DNA of 64,000 nt from the NCBI RefSeq assembly GCF_000341085.1, contig NZ_ANBA01000011.1, forward strand, positions 248,001 to 312,000, read 5' to 3'. The number at the start of each line of letters is the position of its first letter. The stretch's first letter is position 1. The notes beneath the pieces are model-generated. The model was not told the DNA's origin and searched no databases. It was given only the letters and a program-made list of their open reading frames with translations. The translations under genes and the position numbers were made by a program. Below, in pieces: positions 45,015 through 52,760 of the stretch. Source of the DNA: Nocardiopsis ganjiahuensis DSM 45031. GTDB taxonomy: Bacteria; Actinomycetota; Actinomycetes; Streptosporangiales; Streptosporangiaceae.

Positions 45015-45978
45015 CCCCGTCCGGAAGGCCGCGTCCGGACCCGCCCGGGGACTCCTTCGCCAGGGTCCCGGCCTTGGCCCCGCCCCGTCCCTCGGCCTCG
45101 TCCCGCTTGGCCGCCTGGCGCGGCCTGGGCAGCCTGCGCGGCGGCCCCTGGAGGTCGAGCGTGGTCACCGCGCCGAAGGAGGCGATCACCGTGCCGCTCT
45201 CCCGGTCCACCAGGACGGCGCGCACCCCGGTCCGGCCCGGGCCGCCGATCCGCACCGCGTAGACCACGTCCACGCGGTGCCCGTGGCGCAGGCCGTCGTA
45301 GCGCAGGAACCGCCAGCAGCCGTGGCGCCACGTCTCCTCCGGCCGGCTCCGGATCATCACCTTGGCGTTGGTCCGCCAGACCTCGCTGCGGTGCAGGCGG
45401 CGGGTGGTCCGCCGTTCGGAGACCTCGCGCAGCGCGCAGGGCTCGCGGGTGGCGGCCCGGGCCGCCGCCTCGCGGAGTTCGGGGCTGAGCAGGGCCAGCA
45501 GGAGCAGCTCCGCGCCGAGGACCGCCCCGTGGAGCGCGGTGGGCGCGGAGGCCACCTCCCAGCCGGTGGGCGCCAGCCCGACCGTGGCGGCCGCGGCCAC
45601 CGCGAGCAGCGACGCCCGGGCGAGCGTGCGCCGGCCGATCGGCGCCTGGCTCAGGCCTCCGAAGCAGCCGCACCCGGCCTCGGGATCACGGCGGCGGGCC
45701 ACCAGCAGCAGGACGACGGACACCGCGAACACCACGGCGGTGAGCACCCTGGCCGCCTCGCCGAGGAGGCCGGTCGCGGTCAGCAGTGCCACCGCGAGGG
45801 CGGCCTCCAGCAGGCAGGTGGCGAGTGTGGCCGGGCGGCGCAGGCGTTCGGGCAGCAGGACGGCCACGCCCGTCCCCGCCGCCTGCGGAGCGGCCTTGGC
45901 CGCGGCGCCGAGCAGGAGCAGGGCCGCGAGCAGCGGCAGCTGCACCTCGCGTACCGCTTCGAGTACCTCCGGGAACAT
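44989..45978 (-). CDS. MauE/DoxX-type redox-associated membrane protein
   Basis: This 329-residue protein has about six membrane helices in the first 190 residues. A CGCFGG motif lies after the third or fourth helix (about 102-107), the mark of the MauE family, whose namesake helps form disulfides in methylamine dehydrogenase. The C-terminal 140 residues are basic and cytoplasmic and match nothing known to me. No mau genes are present. The gene begins 3 bases after a Cys-rich RlpA-like gene, so the MauE protein may serve that partner's disulfides. Confidence 0.75.
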   Translation of the reverse strand: MFPEVLEAVREVQLPLLAALLLLGAAAKAAPQAAGTGVAVLLPERLRRPATLATCLLEAALAVALLTATGLLGEAARVLTAVVFAVSVVLLLVARRRDPEAGCGCFGGLSQAPIGRRTLARASLLAVAAAATVGLAPTGWEVASAPTALHGAVLGAELLLLALLSPELREAAARAATREPCALREVSERRTTRRLHRSEVWRTNAKVMIRSRPEETWRHGCWRFLRYDGLRHGHRVDVVYAVRIGGPGRTGVRAVLVDRESGTVIASFGAVTTLDLQGPPRRLPRPRQAAKRDEAEGRGGAKAGTLAKESPGGSGRGLPDGVRASGPVV

Positions 45979-45981
45979 CGG

Positions 45982-46953
45982 TCAGCCCTCCTGGTTGGCG
46001 ACGGTCATGGTCGCGTTGAAGCAGCCGGCCTCCAGCCGCCCGCCCAGGGCGACGAAGGAGGTCATGGTGAGGGAGGCGAGGCGGCCCGCGCTCTGGCTTC
46101 CGCAGGACGGGCACAGGTCGCACAGCCAGCTGTCGGCGGCGGCGCAGTCGACGACGGGGACGACGGCGGTGTCCCGGGTGCAGTCGTTGCGCAGGCTGAG
46201 CGCGGCCCCGGTGGACAGCAGCGGCAGCGGCACGCAGGAGGTGCGCCGGTCGCACTCCCCGGGCACGCCCTCGTGGCCGACGGGGTCGAGCGCCGGGTAG
46301 GCGGCCCCGGCCACCAGCGCCCGCGGGTTCAGGTGGCTGGAACGGCCCCAGGCCGGGTCGTACCAGGTGGCGATGCCGGTGACGGTCGTGGAGTACTGCC
46401 GCGTGGGCGGGCGGCGCGGAGTCGAGTTCAGCGGGTAGGGCGGCTGGGTGGTGACCGGACGGGCCGCCCAGACCTCGCCGTCGCGCCAGGTGCCGACGGC
46501 GTCGAACAGGTAGCCGGGCTCCAGGTTCGGGTGCCGTACGGCGATGCGCCCGGAGATCCGGTAGGGCAGGACCACGGTCAGGCGGGGACGTCCGTGCCCC
46601 GGATCGATCTGGAGGCTGTCCCCCTCCCGGCCCGTGATGACGCCCGTGGCCCGGGCCGCCTGGGCCCAGACGCGTTCGGCGACCAGGCGGCCGTCGTGTG
46701 AGCACAGCACCACGGCGTCGTCCCCGGGGCGCAGCTCGGCGGGCCGGACCTCGCCGCCGCGCCAGAAGGAGGTGACCCGTTCGTAGAGGAAGCGCTCCTC
46801 CCCCTCCGGTGTGGCCAGGCAGAGCATGTAGGAGGTGGCGTCGACGACCACGCCGCGCGCGACGCGGTGGTGGACCGGTGTGGGTTCGGGTGCGGATTCG
46901 GCACCGAGCACGGCGGCTGTGAACCGACGGCGGTCCCGTCCGCTGTCCGTCAT
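45982..46953 (-). CDS. Cys-rich protein with RlpA-like double-psi barrel region
   Basis: This 323-residue protein has a beta-rich N-terminal half (to about 165) and a C-terminal half. The C-terminal half starts with GIATWYDPAWG, similar to the opening of RlpA/expansin-type double-psi barrels, and ends with GRLEAGCFNATMTV. That half has at least eight cysteines (CDRRTSC, CLDLCPSC-like cluster WLCDLCPSC). No signal peptide is visible, which is odd for so many cysteines. It is followed after 3 bases by a MauE-type membrane protein. The function is unknown. The ATG at 46953 or at 46962 could be the start. Confidence 0.6.
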   Translation of the reverse strand: MTDSGRDRRRFTAAVLGAESAPEPTPVHHRVARGVVVDATSYMLCLATPEGEERFLYERVTSFWRGGEVRPAELRPGDDAVVLCSHDGRLVAERVWAQAARATGVITGREGDSLQIDPGHGRPRLTVVLPYRISGRIAVRHPNLEPGYLFDAVGTWRDGEVWAARPVTTQPPYPLNSTPRRPPTRQYSTTVTGIATWYDPAWGRSSHLNPRALVAGAAYPALDPVGHEGVPGECDRRTSCVPLPLLSTGAALSLRNDCTRDTAVVPVVDCAAADSWLCDLCPSCGSQSAGRLASLTMTSFVALGGRLEAGCFNATMTVANQEG

Positions 46954-47133
46954 CACTGACATGTCCTTCGCGCCCCCTTGTAGACCGACTCGTCCGTCTG
47001 TGCCCATTGTGACCCCCGGCCCCTGGAACAGCCGCTCACACGCCGACACGCACCCGTTCGTGTCGGTGACATGTCCTGGGCATTGCACAACGACGGGGTC
47101 GCGGCCCCGCCTGTGAACGAAGGAGAACTCCGT
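46954..47133. promoter_or_regulatory. Divergent region upstream of the Cys-rich gene and the tiny ORFs
   Basis: 180 bases that must hold promoters in both directions. I see no clear consensus element or dyad. Confidence 0.35.
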
Positions 47134-47253
47134 GTGAAACGGCCCGGTTTCGAGGCCACCGCGCCATCACCGCATGCAAGCATTCGCGCACAGCTCGTGG
47201 CCGCGAAGTTGTCGATGTACTCCCCGAGTTCCGGAAAGAGCGCGAAGACATGA
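47134..47253 (+). CDS. Possible 39-residue peptide coupled to the next small gene
   Basis: A GTG start with an AGGAGA site 7 bases upstream opens a 39-residue basic peptide. Its TGA overlaps the ATG of the following secreted-peptide gene as ATGA. The strong site and the overlap support a real small gene or leader peptide. No family is recognised. Confidence 0.45.
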   Translation: MKRPGFEATAPSPHASIRAQLVAAKLSMYSPSSGKSAKT

Positions 47254-47438
47254 ACAAGAACCGCACCCTGCTCAACACCGTCGCCGTCGCGGTGGCCGTT
47301 CCGTTCGTCCTGTTCGGCCTGGCCGCCCCCGCCGGTGCGGCCGAACTCGCGCCCGTCGCGGGCGCGGTCGACCACCTGGTGGCGGTCACCTCCGAGCAGC
47401 TGGGCCTGAGCGCGACCCTGGCCCACCTCGGCCTGTAG
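47250..47438 (+). CDS. Small secreted protein
   Basis: This 62-residue protein has a textbook signal peptide (MNKNRTLLNTV, a hydrophobic core, then AAPAGAA near residue 31). The mature peptide has about 31 residues, is rich in Ala, Val and Leu, and lacks Cys. It might be a surface or signalling peptide. The start overlaps the tiny upstream frame. A strong terminator follows 58 bases after the stop. Confidence 0.6.
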   Translation: MNKNRTLLNTVAVAVAVPFVLFGLAAPAGAAELAPVAGAVDHLVAVTSEQLGLSATLAHLGL

Positions 47439-47495
47439 GAGCCCGTCGGGGCCGCGGCCCCGGCCGCTCCGGACGCGACCCGTCCGGCGAGAGCC

Positions 47496-47529
47496 GGCGG
47501 CGGAGGGGAGAGGCGTCCCCTCCGCCGCC
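47496..47529 (+). terminator. Terminator of the small secreted protein gene
   Basis: A perfect 14-bp inverted repeat (47496-47509 and 47516-47529) with a 6-base loop; TTTT follows 10 bases later. Confidence 0.8.
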
Positions 47530-47700
47530 CTCGCGCTGTTTTCTACCTGTTCGCGCGGTTTGTCGGCACGTGGTTCCCAGCTGCCTGGGCATTTGCGTTC
47601 GCTGTGTGAGAGTGAGAGTCCAGGGCGGCTCCGAGCCGCGGCACACACAGCGACGGCGCGCGACGGGAGTCGGCGCGGCCCGCGAGGGGCGGTGATCGGC

Positions 47701-48219
47701 GTGACGGGAATGACCCGGACCCCCAGGTCCGAGGAGTTCAGCCGCTACGTGTCCGAACGCGGACCGGCCCTGCTGCGCATGGCCCGTTCCCTCACCAACA
47801 GCCACGCGGACGCCGAGGACCTGCTCCAGGCCGCGCTGGTCAAGACCTTCCTCGCCTGGGGGCGCATCGCCAACCCGCGCGCCCGCGACGGCTACGTCCG
47901 CCGGGCCATGGTGAACACCCAGATCTCGGAGTGGCGCCGCAACCACCTGGAGGTCTACCCCACCGACGAGATCCCCGAGCAGCGGGTGGACGACCCCACC
48001 TGGCGCAGCGACCTCGCCGACGTCGTGGGCCGCTCCATCGAACGCCTGCCCGACCGCCAGCGCACCACGGTGCTCCTGCGCTACTACGACGACCTCACCG
48101 AGGCCCAGATCGCCGAGCGGATGGGCGTCACCATCGGCACCGTCAAGAGCACCCTGTCCCGGGCCGTGGAGAAGCTGCGCAGCGACGCCGACCTCATCAT
48201 CGAGCGCACCACCGCCTGA
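47701..48219 (+). CDS. SigE-family ECF RNA polymerase sigma factor
   Basis: This 172-residue sigma factor has region 2 (FSRYVSERGPALLRMARSLT, DAEDLLQAALVKTFLAWGRI) and region 4 (RLPDRQRTTVLLRYYDDLTEAQIAERMGV, then GTVKSTLSRAVEKLR). This matches the SigE family of actinobacterial ECF factors. No anti-sigma gene follows; the next gene is an ABC exporter 398 bases away. Several starts are in frame (GTG 47692, GTG 47701, ATG 47710). 47701 is chosen as the best fit with the GAGGGG site, without certainty. Confidence 0.88.
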   Translation: MTGMTRTPRSEEFSRYVSERGPALLRMARSLTNSHADAEDLLQAALVKTFLAWGRIANPRARDGYVRRAMVNTQISEWRRNHLEVYPTDEIPEQRVDDPTWRSDLADVVGRSIERLPDRQRTTVLLRYYDDLTEAQIAERMGVTIGTVKSTLSRAVEKLRSDADLIIERTTA

Positions 48220-48259
48220 ACCGGTCCCGTCCTCGACCCGGCCCGCCCCGGTCCGGCAT

Positions 48260-48292
48260 GGCGTCGGCCCGGCGTCGGCCCGGCGTCGGCCC
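48260..48292 (+). repeat. Three-copy 11-bp tandem repeat
   Basis: GGCGTCGGCCC occurs three times without gaps, directly before a terminator. It is probably slippage-prone noncoding DNA. Confidence 0.75.
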
Positions 48293-48306
48293 GACCCGGT
48301 CCGGCG

Positions 48307-48335
48307 CCGGAGAACCTGGCCACCAGGTTCTCCGG
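48307..48335 (+). terminator. Terminator of the SigE-family gene
   Basis: A perfect 13-bp inverted repeat (48307-48319 and 48323-48335) with a 3-base loop, 88 bases after the stop codon. Confidence 0.8.
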
Positions 48336-48617
48336 GACGCTTCGCCCGGCCTCCGGTTTTCGGACCCCGGCCCGCCAGCCACCGGCAGCCTCCCCCGGTG
48401 CTTTGCGCGCGGCCGATTCGTACAGGCATTCGGATCGCGACTATCCCCCGACTTCCGTCCCGCTCCCCCGCGCGCCCCGCCCCGACAGGCCGCGCACGCC
48501 TGCCGACCGGAGTGTGATCCGGCCCGTCCGCAAACACCGCGCCCTTCCCACGGCATGGTGCCGCCGGGCCATGATCGGCACCGCCCGATCCCGCCCCGAC
48601 CTCCAGGAGGAACCGCC

Positions 48618-50570
48618 GTGCGCACCACCCACGCCCCCGAGGACCGAGGGCCGGACACCTCCGAAACAGGCCTTGACCTGCCCGAACTCGCCCCACCCAG
48701 GTGGAACCGGCACGGCGCCGACGTCGCCGGGGCCTCCTGGTTCCGGATCGCCCGCCGCATGCCCGTGCTGGTCGGTCAGGCCGCCGCCCTGGCCTGGCGG
48801 AGCGGTCCCCGGGACGTCGTGGCCACCGCCCTGTTCAACCTCGGTTCGGGGGTCTCCACCGCCTGGGCCCTGCTGGCCACCACCTCCGTACTCACCGAAC
48901 TCTTCGCGGAGGTGCCCACGCCGGACCGGGTGGCCGCCGCGCTCCCCTCTCTGGCCCTGCTCGCCCTGGCGCTCGTGCTCCGCGGCGGTTGCGGCGCCCT
49001 GGCCGGCCGCGCACAGGCCCGCCTGGTGCCCAAGGTGGTCCTGGCCGCGGAACGGCGCCTCCTGCGCGACGCCACCTCCGTGGAGCTGCGGGCCTTCGAC
49101 GACAGCGACTTCCACGACCACCTCTTCCGCTCCCACACCCGGGGCTGCGACGAGGCGGGCGCCCTGGTCCGACAGACCACCGACCTGCTCACCTCCCTGG
49201 TGGGGATCGTCGCCGCGGCCGGGGTGCTGACCGCCCTGCACCCGGCCCTGGTCCCGCTCCTGCTGCTGGCGATGGTGCCCCAGTGGTGGGGTGCGGCCGC
49301 GGCCGCGCGGATGCGGTACCGGATGATCCTCGCCTTCACCGAGGGGCGGCGCCGCAAGTACATGCTCCAACAGCTCATGACGGCGCGGGAGAGCGCCGCC
49401 GAGGTGCGCTCGTTCACGATGGAGCGCCGCCTGCTCGCCGAGTTCGACCGCATCGCCCGTCGCGAGCTGGACATCCACCTGGGATTGGCCACCCGCCAGT
49501 CCGCCGTCCGGCTGGTCGGGGACACCGCGAGCGGACTCGTGACCGCGGGAGTGTTCGCCGTGCTCGCCGTGCTGCTGGCCCAGGGAGTGGTACCGATCGC
49601 TGTCGCCGGAGCGGCCGTCGTCGCCGTACGGGTGGCCCAGGGCGCGCTGAGCAACGCCCTGTACGCGGTGGCCGGCGTGTACGAGTCGGGCCTGTACTTC
49701 TCCGACTTCACGGCCTTCCAGGACGAGGCCCGCACCCGGCTCCCGCGTCCCGGCCTGGCGCCCGCCCCGGCCGGGTTCGAGCGGATCGAGCTGCGGGACG
49801 TCACCTTCGGCTACCCCTCCGGAGAGGGCTGCGCCCTGCGCGACGTGAACCTCACCCTCCACCGGGGGCGGACCGTGGCGCTGGTCGGGGAGAACGGCTC
49901 GGGCAAGAGCACGCTGGCCAAGCTGCTGTCCGGGCTGTACTCCCCCCAGCGGGGAAGCGTGTGCTGGGACGGCACCGACCTGGCCGGGGTGGACGGGGTG
50001 AGTCTGCGCGAGCGGATCTCCGTGATCGCCCAGGACCACACCCACTGGCCGCTGACCGCACGCGGCAACACCGTCATGAGCAGCACCGACTGCCCCGAGC
50101 GCTTCGCCCGGGCGGCGGCCGCTGCCCAGGCCGACAGCGTGGTCGCGGCGTTCCGGAACGGCTGGGAGACCCTGCTGGACAAGCGCTTCGCCCACGGCGT
50201 GGAACCGTCCGGCGGCCAGTGGCAGAGGCTCGCCGCCGCCCGGTCCTTCTACCGGGGTGACGACGGCGACGCGGTGCCCCTGCTCATCGCCGACGAACCC
50301 ACCGCCGCCATGGACGCCCGCGCCGAGCACGGCTTCTTCACCTCCGTGCACCGGCATGCGCACCGTACCGGCGCGACGGTGGTCCTCATCACCCACCGGC
50401 TGGCCTCCGTGCGGATGGCCGACCACATCGTGGTCCTCGACCGGGGCCGCGTGGTCGCCGAGGGCAGCCACACCGAGCTGATGGCCGGAAACAGCCCGTA
50501 CCGGGAACTGTGGGAGCTCCAGGCCGCCGCCTACCGGACCCCGCCCGTGCCGCAGCCGCGCACTCCCTGA
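48618..50570 (+). CDS. ABC transporter, fused membrane and ATPase domains
   Basis: This 650-residue half-transporter has six membrane helices at about 55-345 and an ATPase at about 395-640. All motifs are intact: Walker A GENGSGKST, the Q-loop Gln in ISVIAQDHTHWPL, signature PSGGQWQRLAAAR, Walker B LLIADEPTAAMD and H-loop ITHRLAS. The Ser-Gly-Gly-Gln-Trp signature variant is common among peptide exporters of lantibiotic-like clusters. No precursor peptide or modification enzyme is beside it. The GTG at 48618 has GGAGG 7 bases upstream. Confidence 0.9.
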   Translation: MRTTHAPEDRGPDTSETGLDLPELAPPRWNRHGADVAGASWFRIARRMPVLVGQAAALAWRSGPRDVVATALFNLGSGVSTAWALLATTSVLTELFAEVPTPDRVAAALPSLALLALALVLRGGCGALAGRAQARLVPKVVLAAERRLLRDATSVELRAFDDSDFHDHLFRSHTRGCDEAGALVRQTTDLLTSLVGIVAAAGVLTALHPALVPLLLLAMVPQWWGAAAAARMRYRMILAFTEGRRRKYMLQQLMTARESAAEVRSFTMERRLLAEFDRIARRELDIHLGLATRQSAVRLVGDTASGLVTAGVFAVLAVLLAQGVVPIAVAGAAVVAVRVAQGALSNALYAVAGVYESGLYFSDFTAFQDEARTRLPRPGLAPAPAGFERIELRDVTFGYPSGEGCALRDVNLTLHRGRTVALVGENGSGKSTLAKLLSGLYSPQRGSVCWDGTDLAGVDGVSLRERISVIAQDHTHWPLTARGNTVMSSTDCPERFARAAAAAQADSVVAAFRNGWETLLDKRFAHGVEPSGGQWQRLAAARSFYRGDDGDAVPLLIADEPTAAMDARAEHGFFTSVHRHAHRTGATVVLITHRLASVRMADHIVVLDRGRVVAEGSHTELMAGNSPYRELWELQAAAYRTPPVPQPRTP

Positions 50571-50666
50571 GCTCGGGCGGGAGGGGCCGGGCCCGCGCAC
50601 AGCCCCTCCTGCCCGGGAGATTCGTTTTGCGCAGGGCTCCCGTGCTCTGTAGTCTGGTCGCAGCCA

Positions 50667-50753
50667 GGAGGATTCGCCTAGAGGCCTATGGCGCCGCACT
50701 GCTAATGCGGTTAGGGGGCAACCCCTTCATGGGTTCAAATCCCATATCCTCCG
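50667..50753 (+). tRNA. tRNA-Ser (anticodon GCU)
   Basis: The acceptor stem GGAGGAT (50667-50673) pairs with ATCCTCC (50746-50752), with G as discriminator base. The anticodon stem CCGCA/TGCGG encloses CTGCTAA, giving anticodon GCU at 50701-50703. The T-arm GGGTTCAAATCCC and a long variable arm agree with a class II serine tRNA. CCA is not encoded. Confidence 0.95.
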
Positions 50754-50760
50754 CCGGTAA

Positions 50761-50795
50761 GAAAGGGTCCCTGCCCACGTGGTAGGGGCCCTTTC
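50761..50795 (+). terminator. Terminator of tRNA-Ser
   Basis: Arms of 15 bases (50761-50775 and 50781-50795) pair with two G-U wobbles, starting 7 bases after the tRNA. Confidence 0.65.
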
Positions 50796-50861
50796 GTCAT
50801 GTCGGGACCCGGGCGCCCCCGGGTCGACCGCCCTCCCCGGCGACAACCCTGGAGCATGCCG

Positions 50862-51467
50862 ATGCGAGACGACATCCACCGCTCAGCCGTACTGGCCCTG
50901 CACTGGCAGGTCAACGTGATCGAGCCGCAGGGGGTCTTCGGTCCGCTGCTGGCCGAGCCGGTGCTCAGGAGCGGCGTGGTGAAGCGCGCCGCGGACTTCC
51001 ACCGGTTCATGCGTTCGATCGGCGTACCCGTCTACTTCACCCGGTTCGTCGTCCCCGAGGACGAGGGGCAGCTGGTGCGCAACACCGCCTTCATGGAGAT
51101 GGTGGGGGCGCAGCAGGAACGGTTCCGGCCGGACGGCCCCGGAGCCGAGCTGATCACCGAGATGCGGGAGTTCGCCGATCCGCAGCACGTCGTCGACAAC
51201 CAGAAGCTGTCGGGCCTGGCCGGGAACCACCTGCCGGACCTGCTGGCCGCGCGAGGGATCGACACGGTCCACCTGACCGGTGTCGCCACCAACCTGACGG
51301 TCGAGCAGACGGCCCGGCACGCCACCGATCTCGGTCTGACGGTGCGTCCCGTCAGCGACTGCACGGCCGCGGCGGACGAGGACGTCCACGGCGCCTCCCT
51401 CGCGAACCTGGACCTGACGACCCGCGGCCTCGTCACGTCCGCCGACGTCCGGCACGCGCTGGGCTGA
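50862..51467 (+). CDS. Cysteine hydrolase (isochorismatase) family protein lacking catalytic residues
   Basis: This 201-residue protein has the Rossmann-like layout of the isochorismatase/nicotinamidase family: a first strand AVLALHWQVN, then RFMRSIGVPVYFTRF, DNQKLSGL and VHLTGVATNLTVEQTARHATDLG. The Asp of the first strand (usually D-x-Q) is His. The catalytic Cys of the usual GxxTxxCVxxTA motif is Thr. The Lys is kept. So two of three catalytic residues are gone and hydrolase activity is unlikely; it may be a binding protein. Two ATG codons compete (50856 and 50862); the second suits the GGAG site. Confidence 0.8.
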   Translation: MRDDIHRSAVLALHWQVNVIEPQGVFGPLLAEPVLRSGVVKRAADFHRFMRSIGVPVYFTRFVVPEDEGQLVRNTAFMEMVGAQQERFRPDGPGAELITEMREFADPQHVVDNQKLSGLAGNHLPDLLAARGIDTVHLTGVATNLTVEQTARHATDLGLTVRPVSDCTAAADEDVHGASLANLDLTTRGLVTSADVRHALG

Positions 51468-51553
51468 TCGGCACACGACCCCCGCTCCTGTGTTTGGGGC
51501 ACCGGAACACCGGTCAGGCGGAGGACAAGGAGCAACGACCTCAGGGGGCAACC

Positions 51554-52705
51554 ATGGACCGGAACACTCCGTCCCTACGCGTCTTCGCCTCACCCGGCCG
51601 CTACGTCCAGGGGCGGGGCGCGATGGAACAGCTCGGCACGCTGGTCGGCAGGCTGGGGAGGAGCCCCCTGGTCCTCACCGACGACGTGGTGCGGGGCCTG
51701 GTCGGCGACACGCTGGAGCGCTCCTTCGAGGAGGCGGGGGTCCCGCTGACCTTCGAGCGGTTCGGCGGCGTCCCCACCAAGGCGGAGTCCGAGCGGATCG
51801 GCCGGGCCGTCGAGGACAACGGCCACGACGTGATCGTGGGGCTGGGCGGGGGCGCGGCGATCGACGCCGCCAAGGCCGCGGGGGACAACGCCGGGGTGCC
51901 CTGGGTGAGCGCCGCCACGGTGGCCTCCACCGACGCGCCCACCTCCGCGCTCTCCGTGGTCTACACGGAGGAGGGCGCCTTCGAGTCCTACCGCTTCTAC
52001 GACCGCAACCCCGCGCTGGTGGTGGTCGACACCCAGCTGGTGGCGCAGGCGCCCACGAGGTTCCTGGCCGCCGGGGTGGGCGACGCCCTGGCCACCTGGA
52101 TCGAGGCCCGTGCCCTGCGGGGCACCGGCGCCCCGAACATGGTGAGCGGGCTCCCCACCAGGGCCGGGACCGCCCTGGCCCAGCTCTCCTGGGACATCCT
52201 GTGGGAGTCCGCCCTGCCCGCGCTGGACGCCGTGGAACGGGACCTGGTGACGCCGGACGTGGAGGCGGTGGTCGAGGCCACCACCCTGCTGTCCGGGCTG
52301 GGCTTCGAGTCGGGCGGGCTGGCCGCCGCGCACGCGGTGCACGACGGCCTCACCGCGGTCGACGAGACCCACCACCTGGCGCACGGCGAGAAGGTCAACA
52401 TCGGCTCCCTCACCCAGCTGGTCCTGGAGGGAGCCGCCACCGCCGAGGTGGAGGAGTTCGCCGAGTTCACCGCACGGGCGGGGCTGCCCACCACACTCAC
52501 CGAGGCCGGACTGGGCGACGCCGACGACGCGCTGTTGGACCGGGTGGTCGAGGCCGCCACGGCCCCGGAGGAGACCATCCACAACCTGCCGTTCGCCCCC
52601 TCCCACCGGGACGTGCGCGACGCGCTCCGCGCGGTGGAGGGGGTCGGCCGCCGTGGGCGGGAGCGCGCGGGGCTGGGTGGGCCCGAGGCACCGAAGAAGG
52701 ACTGA
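51554..52705 (+). CDS. gldA: Glycerol dehydrogenase-like iron-containing dehydrogenase
   Basis: GldA oxidizes glycerol to dihydroxyacetone with NAD. The 383-residue protein has SPGRYVQGRGA at the N-terminus, the NAD loop GLGGGAAIDAAKAAG at about 96-110, TVASTDAPTSALSVVYTEEG, and the metal ligands Asp in GVGDALATWIEA and His in AAHAVHDGL and HHLAHGEKV. The order and spacing match glycerol dehydrogenases better than long-chain alcohol dehydrogenases. The ATG at 51554 follows AGGGGGCAACC. It is convergent with trkH; a hairpin lies between. Confidence 0.88.
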   Translation: MDRNTPSLRVFASPGRYVQGRGAMEQLGTLVGRLGRSPLVLTDDVVRGLVGDTLERSFEEAGVPLTFERFGGVPTKAESERIGRAVEDNGHDVIVGLGGGAAIDAAKAAGDNAGVPWVSAATVASTDAPTSALSVVYTEEGAFESYRFYDRNPALVVVDTQLVAQAPTRFLAAGVGDALATWIEARALRGTGAPNMVSGLPTRAGTALAQLSWDILWESALPALDAVERDLVTPDVEAVVEATTLLSGLGFESGGLAAAHAVHDGLTAVDETHHLAHGEKVNIGSLTQLVLEGAATAEVEEFAEFTARAGLPTTLTEAGLGDADDALLDRVVEAATAPEETIHNLPFAPSHRDVRDALRAVEGVGRRGRERAGLGGPEAPKKD

Positions 52706-52743
52706 ACCCGGGCCGGGTCACCGCCGTCCGGCCGGACCCGGGT
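52706..52743. terminator. Terminator between gldA and trkH
   Basis: Arms of 11 and 12 bases (52706-52716 and 52732-52743) pair with one bulge and could stop both convergent transcripts. Confidence 0.6.
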
Positions 52744-52760
52744 GCGGTGAGGACCGCTGG

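Larger units (their letters stand above)
48220..48617. other. 398-base gap between the sigma factor and ABC exporter genes
   Basis: It contains a three-copy 11-bp tandem repeat, a strong terminator and, from 48340 on, the presumed promoter of the ABC gene. No gene is supported. Confidence 0.4.

Noticed and set aside
48260-48292. CRISPR-like or regulatory repeat array
   Set aside because: Only three 11-bp units without spacers; a simple tandem repeat next to a terminator.
50667-50753. tRNA-Ser as a possible integration site of a mobile element
   Set aside because: I see no integrase gene and no second copy of the tRNA 3' end in the window.
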